Assembly: GCA_029258795.1 (NCBI GenBank) | Contig: JAPDKB010000004.1 | Span: 62,001 to 126,000, forward strand | Direction of reading: 5' to 3' | From: an archaeon | GTDB taxonomy: Archaea; EX4484-52; WAPT01 | DNA length: 64,000 nt | The notes under the pieces: generated by a model | The model's database searches: none | Seen by the model: only the letters and a program-made list of their open reading frames with translations | What the model was told of the DNA's origin: nothing | Made by a program: the position numbers and the translations under genes | In this document: positions 9,818-20,512 of the stretch, in pieces | How the letters are laid out: each line of letters opens with the position of its first letter | Numbering within the stretch: position 1 is the first letter of the stretch

Positions 9818-10818
9818 AAAAGAACCACTTTGAAATTGTGGAAGCTTTGACTGGCTCAGCGGTGGTGTCTCTTTCATTCTATCTGGCGTGGAGCGCTGGA
9901 GTAACCGAATGGATAATAAATCCCTTCACATCCATTCAGTTGTTGAAAGAAAATTTGCTCATATACATTGTGGCTTCGATTCTTTTTTCCATGGGCGCTG
10001 CATTAATAGGCAGGCTGTGTTTTAACGATAGCACTAAATCCTCAACATTATTGCTGTTCGTTCTGATACCTCCCTTCGCCATCCTCACATTATTTGGTGT
10101 CCAGCTAACCTCCTTCATGCTTGCAATCGGATGGGTTCTCTTTTCAATACTGTTCTGCAGGGAAATAAGAACGGAGGTTGAAGCGTACAAAAAACCAAGA
10201 ATTTACAATATAGCTTCAAACTCGTTCAAGAGAACTTTTTTACTGTTTTCTATTTTTGTTGCGCTTTCTGTATATCTTTTTTTCATTTCCTCACCCAAAA
10301 CAACAGAAAAAATTGTCGCTAACTCGATTCTTCAGGCCACAGAATTCAGCGGCGATTTAATGAAAGGTGTAGAAGAAACGCAAAAGACCATGGCATTACA
10401 GCTTGTAGATTCGGTTGAGGGTGCGTTTATACTGGCGGCATCATCTTACATGAGCGAGGGATGTAGAGAGGAATTGAGGCAGATTTATCCTGTGGTGGAC
10501 AACATTACAAAAAGTGTTGTGATCAATGGAATGGAGTCATCTGCGATGAGTAAGGAAGAAATGACCAATATGATTTTGAGCCAGATGAAAAATATGGAGT
10601 TCTATCAGCAATCCATTAAACTGGTTCCAATAATGGTGGCTGCATTCGCTTTCTTCGTAGTGGAGATGATAAAAAGCATTGTTTTAGCACCACTGATTGG
10701 TATGTTCTCATTACTTTTCACCCGAAAAAGAAGAAAATCCAATCGATCAACGAGAAATCCAACTAAATCCCGAGAACCCTCCGAGACCGAGATTTACGGA
10801 GCAGAGACTTACATTTAA
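9805..10818 (+). CDS. polytopic membrane protein, 337 aa
   Basis: GTG start overlapping the surface-protein end, several hydrophobic segments. Confidence 0.65.
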   Translation: MELLKKNHFEIVEALTGSAVVSLSFYLAWSAGVTEWIINPFTSIQLLKENLLIYIVASILFSMGAALIGRLCFNDSTKSSTLLLFVLIPPFAILTLFGVQLTSFMLAIGWVLFSILFCREIRTEVEAYKKPRIYNIASNSFKRTFLLFSIFVALSVYLFFISSPKTTEKIVANSILQATEFSGDLMKGVEETQKTMALQLVDSVEGAFILAASSYMSEGCREELRQIYPVVDNITKSVVINGMESSAMSKEEMTNMILSQMKNMEFYQQSIKLVPIMVAAFAFFVVEMIKSIVLAPLIGMFSLLFTRKRRKSNRSTRNPTKSREPSETEIYGAETYI

Positions 10819-10819
10819 A

Positions 10820-11206
10820 ATGTTTCGTGGTCAAGCTTTCCCTATGAGACCTTTTTGCGAGATAGTGGTTGGAAGGATATTCCCCATCCTCAGAGCGCTT
10901 CTGGCGAGAGAACTTGAAAAGATGGGCCATACGCAGGTGGAGATAGCAACATATTTGATGATAACCCAGCCAGCAATCTCCCAATACAAACGGAGATTGA
11001 GAGGCAAAAACGCAAAGCTGCTGGAGGATGATGCAGCGTTCATGAAAGAGATAAGAATCTCCGCTACACGAATAGCGAAGAACAAAAACGCCTATGCTGC
11101 TGAAATGTGCAGATTGTGTAAACTCATAAGGGAAAATAAATTAATCTGTAATTTTTGTCCTGATGCCGAGTTTAGTAAAGATGTGTGTAAGGGTTGTGTA
11201 CCCTAA
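10820..11206 (+). CDS. HTH (XRE/Cro-like) transcriptional regulator
   Basis: HTQVEIATYLMITQPAISQYKRRLRGKN; C-terminal CRLCKLI...CNFC...CKGC. Confidence 0.7.
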   Translation: MFRGQAFPMRPFCEIVVGRIFPILRALLARELEKMGHTQVEIATYLMITQPAISQYKRRLRGKNAKLLEDDAAFMKEIRISATRIAKNKNAYAAEMCRLCKLIRENKLICNFCPDAEFSKDVCKGCVP

Positions 11207-11266
11207 CATACATTTTTAAAATTTAACATATTGCAAGAATTTGCAAGAATTAAAGGTGCTGTTAAT

Positions 11267-12379
11267 ATGGCGAAAAAAACCAAAAAAACAGATGTAAAAA
11301 AGACCGAATCTAAAAAAAAGACAACTGAAAAAACAACAAGACAGAAAAAAGAAGTGAAAAAGGAAGTGCAAAAGCCGAAACCAGCAAAAAAACAGGAGGT
11401 AAACCTCTGGAAGACAGCAAGCGGAATTCTGTTTGTGGCGTTGATGTTTGTAGTTGCATGGAGTTTCACCAGACAACCAGTGCAGCCACAAACTCAGGAT
11501 GAGCTAATATTCATCTCATCAAAAGCATGCAGCATCTGTGGAAACTACAACTCAACGATGCAGGAAATTGCAAGGATGCTTGATGTTCCATACAAGCAGG
11601 TGGAATTCATCAATCCAGTTAGCTTTCCAGGGTTCGTTCTCATAAAAAATAACACATTGTCGATCTCTGGCTTTGAAAACGAGGAGCAGCTCTACCAGCT
11701 GATGTGCATGATAACCAGCGACGAAGAGGTGTGCGCAGCTTACAGGAAATTGCTGGAGGAAAGCACGAACAAAACAGAAAAGCCAGTGGTGAAGTTCTTC
11801 GTGATGAGTTTCTGTCCGTTCGGACAGCAGATGGAATCTGTGATATATCCCGTCTACCAGAAGTTCAAGGAGCTTGCAAGCTTCGAGCCTCACTACGTCA
11901 TCTACAGCAATTACGGGGATTACAATACCACATGTATAGATAAGGATAAGAAATACTGCTCAATGCACGGGCTTGATGAGCTGATAGAGGATGTCAGGCA
12001 GCTCTGCATACACAAATATTACCCAATGGATGTCTGGTGGAACTATGTGATGTATGTGGACAACAACTGCAGCCTGGACAACATCAACACATGCTGGAAG
12101 GATGCAGCAAATCATGCGGGAGTTGATACTACTAAGGTTGAGCAGTGTGTGAAGGAAGAAGCCACTCAGCTGCTTGAGAAAGAATTGCAGCTCAATGCTC
12201 AGTACGATGTTAAGGGCTCACCTACCGTGTTCATAAATGATCAGCTTTACAGGGATGAGAGAACTCCAGACGCATTCCAGCAATCACTCTGTAGGAGCTT
12301 CATAACCCCGCCAGAAGAGTGCAACACATCAGTGGACGCTTCAGCAACAAGCGCAGCATCTGCCGGAAGCTGCGGATGA
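11267..12379 (+). CDS. membrane-anchored thioredoxin-fold/GILT-like thiol oxidoreductase
   Basis: Lys-rich N-terminus, TM, KACSICG and FFVMSFCPFGQQMESVIYPVYQKF, KGSPTVFIND (cis-Pro-like), C-terminal SAGSCG. Confidence 0.77.
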   Translation: MAKKTKKTDVKKTESKKKTTEKTTRQKKEVKKEVQKPKPAKKQEVNLWKTASGILFVALMFVVAWSFTRQPVQPQTQDELIFISSKACSICGNYNSTMQEIARMLDVPYKQVEFINPVSFPGFVLIKNNTLSISGFENEEQLYQLMCMITSDEEVCAAYRKLLEESTNKTEKPVVKFFVMSFCPFGQQMESVIYPVYQKFKELASFEPHYVIYSNYGDYNTTCIDKDKKYCSMHGLDELIEDVRQLCIHKYYPMDVWWNYVMYVDNNCSLDNINTCWKDAANHAGVDTTKVEQCVKEEATQLLEKELQLNAQYDVKGSPTVFINDQLYRDERTPDAFQQSLCRSFITPPEECNTSVDASATSAASAGSCG

Positions 12380-12429
12380 ATGATCAAGTGACGTTTTCTT
12401 TTTATCATTTTTTTACAATTTTTCTGTAA

Positions 12430-14469
12430 ATGAAAACACGATTCAAAAACTCGAATGAGTATTATGAGCACTTCTCCAGGCTGGTGGAGATTGAAAGAAA
12501 GGAAGAAATGAAGCTACACCTACAGGAAATGAAAAAGCTGAGCGGGGAGGAAAGAGAGAGGAAAGGAAGAGCCCTGACCGAGTTGAAAGCGAGATTTGAG
12601 GGCACCCTTCTGTTCAAGTTCGTGTATTCTTTCAGGAAAGTTGGTAAGAATAAGTTGCCAGAGAATGAAATCAAGGTAGGAGATGTTGTGCTGGTTAGCA
12701 AAACGCACCCCCTCAAAGATGGCAAAGAAGGAGTGGTCATCGAGAAAACGAAGTACAGCATGTCTGTGGTTTTTGATGAGAGGCTTCCACCCTCATGGAG
12801 GAAAGCCAAGCTTAGAATTGACCTCTACTGCAACGACACAACATTTCAGAGAATGAAATCTGCGCTTCTCAAAGTAAAGGACGGAAATATGGAGTTCAGC
12901 ATGCCTATTCTGCTGGGTATGAAAAACGCGAGAATCAATGTTGGTGAAGAAGAGAAGATAGCGTATTTCAACAAAAAGCTCAACCCGAGCCAGAGAGAAG
13001 CTGTTGCGAGAGCTTTGATTACCGAGCCCCTCTTTCTCATCCACGGTCCACCCGGAACGGGCAAAACCACAACATGCGTGGAGATAATAAAGCAGCTGGT
13101 TGCAAGAGGAAAAAAGGTGCTTGTTTGCGCTGACTCAAACGTGGCTGTGGACAACATAGTGGAAAAGATTGCAGATAAGGTTTATGTTGTTAGGATAGGG
13201 CATCCAGCCAGAATCTCAAAAAAGCTTCATGAAACTTGTATAGACCACATCATAGCGTGCAGTGAGGAGGGCATGCTCATAGAGGAGCTCACAAGAAGAA
13301 TTGAAAAGCTGAAGGAGAAGAGGGATGTGTTGACAAAACCCACGCAATCAAAAAGGCGCGGCTTGAGTGATGCGGAAATACTCAAGCTTGCGAGAAAATC
13401 AAAGGGAAAGAGGGGACTGAGCCAGAAGGAGATAAAGGAGATGGCACTGTGGATCACTCATACCAGCTCCATCCGAGCTCTTGCAAAGAAAAGGGAAGAA
13501 CTATTTGAAAAGGCAGCGAGAAAGGTGATACGGAATGCTCAGGTTGTATGCACAACCAATGCCGGCAGCTATGCCGAAATCATGCAGGACGAGAGGTTCG
13601 ATGTGGTTGTTGTGGATGAGGCAACGCAGGCAACAGAACCATCATGTTTGATGCCTTTAACCAAAGCTCCAAAAGTTATAATGGCTGGGGACCACAAGCA
13701 GCTGCCTCCAACCATAATGAACGAGGAAGCGAAGGAGAAAGGATTGGGCGTGACGATGTTTGAAAGATTCATGCAACTCTACGGAAAGAAAGCTTCCATA
13801 ATGCTGGAATATCAGTACAGAATGCACCCGTTGCTTGTCGAGTTTCCAAACAGGAAATTCTATGGGGGGAAGCTGAAATCGGATAAAAGCGTTCTGGACA
13901 TGTCCGTGCAAGAGATCATCAAGAAAAAAGTAAAGGTGAAGGATAAGCTTGATAAGGCATGCTTCTCCCCAATTCCGCTGGTGTGGATTGATATAAGGCA
14001 TGTGCATGGCAGGGAGAGGAGAAGAGCGGAGAGCACCTCACTTGAAAACATAACGGAAGCGCTGATGGTCAAAAAGCTGGTTGAAAAGCTTCTTGGTGCT
14101 GGTGTGAAAGCCTCGCAAACAGGTGTGATCACTCCTTACAAAGATCAGAAAGAGTTGATTTCAAGGATGGTTAGCAATGATGTTGAGGTCAACACAGTTG
14201 ATGGCTTTCAGGGGAGGGAGAAGGAGGTGATAATCCTATCGCTCGTCAGAAGCAATGAGGAGAAAAGGATTGGTTTTCTGAAGGATAAAAGACGGCTCAA
14301 CGTTGCAATAACAAGAGCCAGAAGAAAGCTCATAGTGGTGAGCGATTCGAAAACGGTAGCAGCTTATCCTCTTTATCGGGAATTCTTGCGGTTTGTGAAA
14401 AATAAGGCGTTGTATTTGGAAATAAAGGGAGGAGAGTTCAGCAGGATTTGTGAAGGGAAACACGTTTGA
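12430..14469 (+). CDS. SF1 UPF1/IGHMBP2-like helicase
   Basis: [60 protein letters not shown]. Confidence 0.92.
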   Translation: MKTRFKNSNEYYEHFSRLVEIERKEEMKLHLQEMKKLSGEERERKGRALTELKARFEGTLLFKFVYSFRKVGKNKLPENEIKVGDVVLVSKTHPLKDGKEGVVIEKTKYSMSVVFDERLPPSWRKAKLRIDLYCNDTTFQRMKSALLKVKDGNMEFSMPILLGMKNARINVGEEEKIAYFNKKLNPSQREAVARALITEPLFLIHGPPGTGKTTTCVEIIKQLVARGKKVLVCADSNVAVDNIVEKIADKVYVVRIGHPARISKKLHETCIDHIIACSEEGMLIEELTRRIEKLKEKRDVLTKPTQSKRRGLSDAEILKLARKSKGKRGLSQKEIKEMALWITHTSSIRALAKKREELFEKAARKVIRNAQVVCTTNAGSYAEIMQDERFDVVVVDEATQATEPSCLMPLTKAPKVIMAGDHKQLPPTIMNEEAKEKGLGVTMFERFMQLYGKKASIMLEYQYRMHPLLVEFPNRKFYGGKLKSDKSVLDMSVQEIIKKKVKVKDKLDKACFSPIPLVWIDIRHVHGRERRRAESTSLENITEALMVKKLVEKLLGAGVKASQTGVITPYKDQKELISRMVSNDVEVNTVDGFQGREKEVIILSLVRSNEEKRIGFLKDKRRLNVAITRARRKLIVVSDSKTVAAYPLYREFLRFVKNKALYLEIKGGEFSRICEGKHV

Positions 14470-15070
14470 TTTTTCCTCTTGGCTTCTCCTCCTCGAAAGC
14501 CACCACCCTAAACTTATAAACTCTCGCATCTTTGCTCTTCCAGCAATCCTTATCCCACAGCCCTGCTTTGAAGCAGAGGTTGGCAAGAAACTCCCCCTTG
14601 TCAGGAATCTGTTCCCACACCTGCGGGAGGAAAAGCCCTTTGAAGGGACCAATTTCCAGTATCAGCCCGTCTTCAAACGGCACGATTTTATCCAGAAGTT
14701 CTTGGGGAGAGCCATACTCTATCCTTTCCGGGGGTGTAAGCACGGAAACTTCAAAAACAACACCGTCAAGCTCGTCCTTTCTCAGAGGAGGGAAGCGCGG
14801 GTCCTCAAATGCAGCTGATAAAGTGGAGTTAACGACAGCCCTGCACAGTGGTTTTATTGGATATGGAATTCCTATACACCCCCTCAGCTCATGCTCAGGA
14901 TAGGTGTGGAGCGTGACAAAGACACCCATCTTCTCTTTCATGAGTTCGTCAGTTTCCTTAGAGCACAGCTCTTCCTCCAGCTCAAGGGAGCGCTTTTCAA
15001 AGCTAATCTCAACAGCTCTTCTGGCAAGCTTCACCAGCTTTTCCCCAATATTATCAGATAGCTCAAGCAT
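14438..15070 (-). CDS. AMMECR1 domain protein (AmrA-like)
   Basis: HELRGCIGIPYPIKPL; FLPQVWEQIPDKGEFLANLCFKAGL. Confidence 0.87.
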   Translation of the reverse strand: MLELSDNIGEKLVKLARRAVEISFEKRSLELEEELCSKETDELMKEKMGVFVTLHTYPEHELRGCIGIPYPIKPLCRAVVNSTLSAAFEDPRFPPLRKDELDGVVFEVSVLTPPERIEYGSPQELLDKIVPFEDGLILEIGPFKGLFLPQVWEQIPDKGEFLANLCFKAGLWDKDCWKSKDARVYKFRVVAFEEEKPRGKIKRVSLHKSC

Positions 15071-15113
15071 ACCTTTTTATTTTTCTTGCAATTAAATTAA
15101 GCTTTGTGTTTCC

Positions 15114-15189
15114 GGGCCGGTGGTCTAGGGGTTATGACGCCGCGCTTACAACGCGGAGGTCGGCGGTTCGAATCCGCCCCGGCCCACCA
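15114..15189 (+). tRNA. tRNA-Val(TAC), CCA encoded, no intron
   Basis: GGGCCGG/CCGGCCC acceptor, CCGCG CTTACAA CGCGG anticodon arm, GGCGG TTCGAAT CCGCC T-arm, ACCA. Confidence 0.97.
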
Positions 15190-15213
15190 GATTAAAAGCT
15201 TGGAGGGGGAAGA

Positions 15214-15759
15214 ATGCTGAGCAGCATTGTACAGTTCATTTTGAGCGCGTTCTGGATCATCCTGCCAGCTTACTTTGCCAACTCCTCTCCAGTATACTTC
15301 ACTTCAAGAATGAAGAATCTCCACCCCATCGATTTCAACGGGAAGTTTTTGGATGGCAGACCAATTCTTGGAAAAGGCAAGACGTTTGAGGGCACGATTT
15401 CAGGGATAGCGGTTGGTACTGTTGTGGGCTGGGTGCAGGTGATGTTGCAAAAATTGGGAGGATTAGGAGTTTACTTCACCTATCAAATGAGCTTGGAACT
15501 GGCTTTCGCTCTTGCCAGCGCTGCTATCATTGGAGACATGATAGGGAGTTTTATAAAGAGGAGGATGGGTAAGAAGAGGGGTGAGGAATCATTCCTGCTT
15601 GATACTCTGGATTTCCTTGTGCCATCTTTATTAGTTGTATACTTAATGGTTGGAATGGATGTTTACACGGCGGCTTTCCTGATGGTGATCACACCTATGG
15701 TTCATCGTGCAGCCAACATTCTCGCATACAAACTGGGGATGAAGGATGTTCCTTGGTAA
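15214..15759 (+). CDS. carS: CDP-archaeol synthase
   Basis: LPAYFANSSPVYF, GKTFEGTISG, GDMIGSFIKRRMGKKRG (DUF46/CarS family). Confidence 0.87.
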   Translation: MLSSIVQFILSAFWIILPAYFANSSPVYFTSRMKNLHPIDFNGKFLDGRPILGKGKTFEGTISGIAVGTVVGWVQVMLQKLGGLGVYFTYQMSLELAFALASAAIIGDMIGSFIKRRMGKKRGEESFLLDTLDFLVPSLLVVYLMVGMDVYTAAFLMVITPMVHRAANILAYKLGMKDVPW

Positions 15760-16240
15760 TCGTGCCACACTTCTAAATCTAGTGATGTGTGTAGGCATAG
15801 CGATAGCATCCCTCCTCCTCTATGCGATTGAGAAAAACACCATTTTCATACTTGCGGGGGAAGTAGTAGTTGTGGGAATACTCCTCAGAACGGATAAACT
15901 GACTGTCATGATTTCAAGGGCCAGCTTTTCGTTGATGAGCGTTGCCACCTTCATCACATCCCAAAACGTTGTTGGAAGCGTGCTTTTCCTTTTCTCAGCC
16001 GTTTTTCTGCTCCACAGTCCCATGTTCCTCATTCTCAACCCTCCATCATCAAAGGTTGTTCTCCGCAGAATCATGGGATCAGCGTTTTTGCTTGTGTTTT
16101 TGATGGCGGAAGAGAAAATTGCTGTGTCCATACTTTTCGTTCTCTGCTGCTTGTTTCTCCTTCTTCAGGACTATCTCGCACTCAAAAAGAGAGTGAAGCG
16201 AGTTTCAAGAAGCGGGCAAAATACCAGTAAGAAAGCATGA
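15746..16240 (+). CDS. small polytopic membrane protein
   Basis: Hydrophobic 164-aa ORF overlapping the carS 3' end. Confidence 0.5.
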   Translation: MFLGNRATLLNLVMCVGIAIASLLLYAIEKNTIFILAGEVVVVGILLRTDKLTVMISRASFSLMSVATFITSQNVVGSVLFLFSAVFLLHSPMFLILNPPSSKVVLRRIMGSAFLLVFLMAEEKIAVSILFVLCCLFLLLQDYLALKKRVKRVSRSGQNTSKKA

Positions 16241-16850
16241 GCAAGGAGCTTTTCCTCCCACCAATCCATGTTTTACCCTTTCTTATTGCATCGAGCACAG
16301 CTTCCTCACTTTTTTCCTTGCATTCAACAGTGGTGTATGCCTTACCCACCTCCCTCCAGTGGTGCGCATCACTGCCCGCTATTATTGGTAATTTCAGCTT
16401 TCTCGCATACTCAAGCGCTTTCCAGTTCCCTATGGCGCTTCTTGAATTGAATACTTCCACACCATCAACCTCAAGCTCCAGCATTTTATCCCCGCTGCAC
16501 GATTTTAGGTGGAAGAGATAGCCGAAGGGATGAGCCACAACCGCAACCCCACCATGCTTTTGCACAATCTTGATAACATCTCTGGCATTCATGCCTTTCG
16601 GGATGCTGAAATCCAGCCCGTAAACAAGCAAATCACCCTCTTTGCACCTGACCTCCTGCCCCTTTATCAGGAGAAGCGAGAATTTTTCAGCGAGCTTTTC
16701 CGCCTGTTTGAGAGCTTTGCAGGTGTTGTGGTCGGTTATTGCTAAACCATCAAGCCCCCTCCTTTTTGCCTGAAGGAGTATGAATTTAACATCGCTCAAC
16801 CCGTCCTTTGAATGGTTGGTGTGGACATGCATATCCAGCTTTAACTTCAT
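16182..16850 (-). CDS. PHP-domain metallophosphoesterase
   Basis: DMHVHTNHSKDG, AITDHNT, VVAHPFG, AGSDAHH. Confidence 0.83.
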   Translation of the reverse strand: MKLKLDMHVHTNHSKDGLSDVKFILLQAKRRGLDGLAITDHNTCKALKQAEKLAEKFSLLLIKGQEVRCKEGDLLVYGLDFSIPKGMNARDVIKIVQKHGGVAVVAHPFGYLFHLKSCSGDKMLELEVDGVEVFNSRSAIGNWKALEYARKLKLPIIAGSDAHHWREVGKAYTTVECKEKSEEAVLDAIRKGKTWIGGRKSSLLMLSYWYFARFLKLASLSF

Positions 16851-16902
16851 TAGACCAAATTCCTCTGGAAGCTATAAAAATTTTGCAATCTCCCTATCAT
16901 GC

Positions 16903-17874
16903 ATGCTGAAATCCACAAAAATCGGAGATAAATTCAGTTTATTGATGGGGAAGCTATTTTGTGCGCTTCCTTTAAAACCGAACCACTATACCCTACTTTC
17001 AGTGCTCCTTGCTTTTGCAGGAATGGTTATGGTTATTGAACAACAAGTTGAAATTGCCATCCTTCTTTTCCTGTTATCCTTCTTTCTGGATGCTGTGGAT
17101 GGAGCGGTTGCAAGAGCAAAGGGTATGGCGTCCAGTTTTGGCGCTTTCATGGATGGAGTTGTAGATAGAGTGGTGGAAACTCTGTTTTTGATCTCACTTG
17201 CGTTCATGAACATAGAAACGATGCTTTTTCCATCATGGCTATGGGTAATGGTGGTGCTTGCGTCAGGCACATACATGACTTCCTTCATAAAAGCTTACTC
17301 TCACCACCGCCTCGTGCTTGAGGAAAGGGAAGCAGCCAATATGCCGGGTTTGCTTGAAAGGGCCGAGAGATGTGTGCTTTTACTTCTTGTGATGGTTCTG
17401 GCTTACTTCAATTATGGAAGGGTCGCGGGAGCGCTTTTGATGGTTGTGGCCTTGCTCGCAACCCTGACGGCTTTGCAGCGCTGCATATGTGTTTGGAGAA
17501 AAGCAGCCGGAAGCAAGCCATCAGGATTGCGCAACCTTAAGCAGGTTGTTGTGGTGAGAACTGACATAAAAATGGGCAAGGGTAAGCTTGCAGCTCAGGT
17601 TGCGCACGCATCCCTGCATGCGTTTTTAAACGCGGATGCGGAAAAAAGAAACGCATGGCTCAGCTCCGGGCAGAAAAAGGTTGTGCTCAAAGCAAGAAGC
17701 GAGGAGGAGCTCATGCAGCTTTACAAAAAGGCGAGAAGGAAAGGGTTGAATGCCGTTATGATAAGGGATGCTGGCCTAACTCAGCTTGAGAAGGGCACGA
17801 TCACTGCCATGGCAGCCGGTCCGGAGGAGGAAGAAAAGCTCGACGAGGTGTTTGGAGAGCTAAAGCTTTTATGA
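16903..17874 (+). CDS. fusion: CDP-alcohol phosphatidyltransferase + peptidyl-tRNA hydrolase Pth2
   Basis: CDP-AP motif DAVDGAVARAKGMASSFGAFMDGVVDRVVE, then Pth2 motifs VVVVRTDIKMGKGKLAAQVAHASLHAF ... IRDAGLTQLEKGTITAMAAGP, one uninterrupted frame. Confidence 0.87.
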   Translation: MLKSTKIGDKFSLLMGKLFCALPLKPNHYTLLSVLLAFAGMVMVIEQQVEIAILLFLLSFFLDAVDGAVARAKGMASSFGAFMDGVVDRVVETLFLISLAFMNIETMLFPSWLWVMVVLASGTYMTSFIKAYSHHRLVLEEREAANMPGLLERAERCVLLLLVMVLAYFNYGRVAGALLMVVALLATLTALQRCICVWRKAAGSKPSGLRNLKQVVVVRTDIKMGKGKLAAQVAHASLHAFLNADAEKRNAWLSSGQKKVVLKARSEEELMQLYKKARRKGLNAVMIRDAGLTQLEKGTITAMAAGPEEEEKLDEVFGELKLL

Positions 17875-17885
17875 GGTGGTCCGTT

Positions 17886-18203
17886 ATGTCGGAAAAGAAA
17901 GGCAAAAAGAAAAAGAAAAGGAAGAATAACTTGAGGGTGCTGGGCGTGGTTGTTGTCGTGATAGCAGTGTTGGCTTCCTTTTATCTGCTCTTCACCAAGA
18001 TAACGAAGTACAGGATGCTGGAGGAGAAGTGTAAAGCGATAGAGAGCAGTCCAGACCTCCTCTTTCCATGCAAGTGCAAACCTCAGCTCAAAAGCGTGGA
18101 GAATGAGAGTGATATTGTCTACAAGAAAACAGAACCGATGTGTATATGCACATGCGACATTGGCAATGGCACCACGGTAACCATAGAGGTCAGAGCTGCT
18201 TAG
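17886..18203 (+). CDS. single-TM Cys-rich small protein
   Basis: KGKKKKKRKN, TM VLGVVVVVIAVLASFYLLF, CKCK and CICTCD clusters. Confidence 0.55.
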   Translation: MSEKKGKKKKKRKNNLRVLGVVVVVIAVLASFYLLFTKITKYRMLEEKCKAIESSPDLLFPCKCKPQLKSVENESDIVYKKTEPMCICTCDIGNGTTVTIEVRAA

Positions 18204-19399
18204 CTCTCACCTTCTACCACATAGTCCAAGAGCTCCCTCAAGAATGTGGTTGCGTAGGTTGATTTTCTCAGAGCAAAGCGAATTGTTAGCTTGTTCTTCC
18301 CCTCGAACATTTCATCTTTTTCAAATTTCACAAATTCGAAATCGTGAACTTTCCCAAACGCCTTTCTGTATCTTGTTGTGGTGGTGAGGTGTTTTTCCTT
18401 GCTAAAATAGAACATCTCCGGCTTTATTCCTTCCTCCTCAAGCATTTCATCCAGCATATCGTGCCATTTCTCTCTGAAAACCGGCTTGGAGTAATCATAG
18501 CCAACGATAGGCAGCTTGAGCTTCTCATCAAAATAGCCCGCTTTAACCACCTTCTCGAGCAATCTGTTGAACAGGTAGGACTGGTAGGAGTTTATCACGA
18601 AGCGCTGAAACTTCTTAGGAAGAGAGAGAAACGCAAGCCTGAAATCTCCCGTCTTGATCAGCGTTCTGAGCATTATCCTTTCATGCTCATACTTTCTTGG
18701 AATCGTTTCCAGAGCTTCCTCATAATTCCCCTTTTCGATCAGCTCCCTTGCCTTCCTCATCCTTTCATCGTGCTCCTTTTTTTTGAACGCTGTCAGGTAA
18801 AAAAGAACGCCCTCCTCAAACTTTCTCAGCACGATGTACTTACCAAAAAGATGGGTTATCTCTCTCTTCGTGCCAAACCGCTGCTCTCCATAATAATTTG
18901 GAAAATAACCTCCTGTTTTTTCGAAAAAACCATCTATGATCTCTCTAACCTCCTTCTCATCCTGCTCTATGTCCCTTACCGTTATGGTGAACCTGTTTCC
19001 CCACAGCCCGCCGAGAAAAACCTTGCCGCCATACCTTATAGGCACAACTTCAATATCCTTCAGCTCGAGATTTTCAACGGCTTCCTTCTGAACCTTATAC
19101 ATACCTATGAGCTGGGAAGTGTAAGCGTGTTTGTCTTTAAGCCCAGCAAACGTTATTCGATCCTCTTTTTTGATGCGAAGCTTCTTTCTCAAGATGGAAA
19201 CTGCCTCAAAAGTATCGTAACCCTTCTTTATCAAAACACAATGCAAAAACTTTCCCTCACTCGTTTCATCGAACTCATAATCTTTTCCTATCTCCAGTAC
19301 CTCATGTCTATGTGGCATCTCCTCCACAATGAAATCCTCGTACTTCGCTTTTATCCTTCCCTTTATCTTTTTGCCATCGTAAAGTGTGCAAAAATGCAT
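18200..19399 (-). CDS. truD: tRNA pseudouridine(13) synthase TruD
   Basis: FAGLKDKHAYTSQ, GNRFTITVRDI, NYYGEQRFG. Confidence 0.92.
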   Translation of the reverse strand: MHFCTLYDGKKIKGRIKAKYEDFIVEEMPHRHEVLEIGKDYEFDETSEGKFLHCVLIKKGYDTFEAVSILRKKLRIKKEDRITFAGLKDKHAYTSQLIGMYKVQKEAVENLELKDIEVVPIRYGGKVFLGGLWGNRFTITVRDIEQDEKEVREIIDGFFEKTGGYFPNYYGEQRFGTKREITHLFGKYIVLRKFEEGVLFYLTAFKKKEHDERMRKARELIEKGNYEEALETIPRKYEHERIMLRTLIKTGDFRLAFLSLPKKFQRFVINSYQSYLFNRLLEKVVKAGYFDEKLKLPIVGYDYSKPVFREKWHDMLDEMLEEEGIKPEMFYFSKEKHLTTTTRYRKAFGKVHDFEFVKFEKDEMFEGKNKLTIRFALRKSTYATTFLRELLDYVVEGES

Positions 19400-19459
19400 G
19401 TTAAACACCGAAAGATATATATAGGTGTGAGAGACATAATAATTAGATTCTACCAAATC

Positions 19460-20512
19460 TCATGGTTTTATCTCCCTTACTGGGATGTGGCCGTGCCTCC
19501 TCCTTCGAGGGGAGGCACGGTTTTTCATCTCCACCCTCAAAAATTTAATGAGTTCTTCTATACTCTTCTCATCCTCGCTTGATGTTTCTAGCCATCTCAA
19601 TCCAAGCTTCTCCAGTTCATCTCTGAGCTTTCTCAGTTTTTCTTCATCCTGACAGAGGTCCATTTTGTTTATGCAGCAAACTATTCGGAGGTTTGGGAAA
19701 AGGGACATAAGCCTCTTCAACAACCCGATCTGCTTCTCAATATCATAACCACAGGTTTCGCTAACATCAAAAACATAAAGCATGAGCGATGGTAAAGTTG
19801 AGATGGCGGTTATGGCTTTCCTCTCGATTCCTTTCATCTTCGAAGGATCCCTGTCCAGAATACCCGGCGTATCTATCAGCTGAAGCTCGTTATCGAGATA
19901 ACCCACCATGAGCTTTTTGGTCGTGAAGGGATAATCCGCTATTTGTGGCTGCGCACCCGTAACCTTTCTAAGCAACGTGCTCTTCCCGACGTTAGGATAA
20001 CCCGCTATTATAATTGTGGGCATGTCCTTGAGCGAGGGGAATTCAGCGGTGAGCTTTTTGAATTGGATTAAAGTGTGGAAAGCATCCCTCCTCTTCTTTA
20101 TGAGGGAACTCACCCTGCCATAAAAAGCCCTCCTGACGTTCTTTACTCTTTTGATTGAGTTCTCACCCTTTATCTTGTTCGCATAATCAAGTTCGAGCTC
20201 TCTCACCTTCTTCGATATCCAGTTGAGTGTTGCCAGAGCTTTCTTCACATCATCAACAGGCATGGAGATCTCAATCAACTTCCTGTAGAATTCAGGAACC
20301 TCATCCAGGTTGGGCACGCTTCGGATTATTTCTTTTATGTTGTCCCTTATAACATTCGAAACGGTGCTTATCTTCTGCATTTCGAGAAGTTTCTCCCTCA
20401 TAACTTTGTCCTTCACATGAGGGTCTCGACTAACCTTACTGGCTTTTCTGAAAGCTTTGTCCACCAGCTCCTCATGCGTCGGGATATGTTTCATGTTTTT
20501 AAAGGGGTTCAT
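19460..20512 (-). CDS. NOG1/Obg-like GTPase
   Basis: GYPNVGKSTLLRKVTGAQPQIADYPFTT, LIDTPGILDRD, NKMDLC. Confidence 0.87.
   Translation of the reverse strand: MNPFKNMKHIPTHEELVDKAFRKASKVSRDPHVKDKVMREKLLEMQKISTVSNVIRDNIKEIIRSVPNLDEVPEFYRKLIEISMPVDDVKKALATLNWISKKVRELELDYANKIKGENSIKRVKNVRRAFYGRVSSLIKKRRDAFHTLIQFKKLTAEFPSLKDMPTIIIAGYPNVGKSTLLRKVTGAQPQIADYPFTTKKLMVGYLDNELQLIDTPGILDRDPSKMKGIERKAITAISTLPSLMLYVFDVSETCGYDIEKQIGLLKRLMSLFPNLRIVCCINKMDLCQDEEKLRKLRDELEKLGLRWLETSSEDEKSIEELIKFLRVEMKNRASPRRRRHGHIPVREIKP

Noticed and set aside
16780-16902. N-terminal extension of the CDP-AP/Pth2 ORF (MNLTSLNPSFEW...)
   Set aside because: Overlaps the divergent PHP gene start; the methionine at 16903 fits the domain start better.
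18344-19582. 412-aa plus-strand ORF
   Set aside because: Shadow ORF antisense to truD; low-complexity composition, no motifs.
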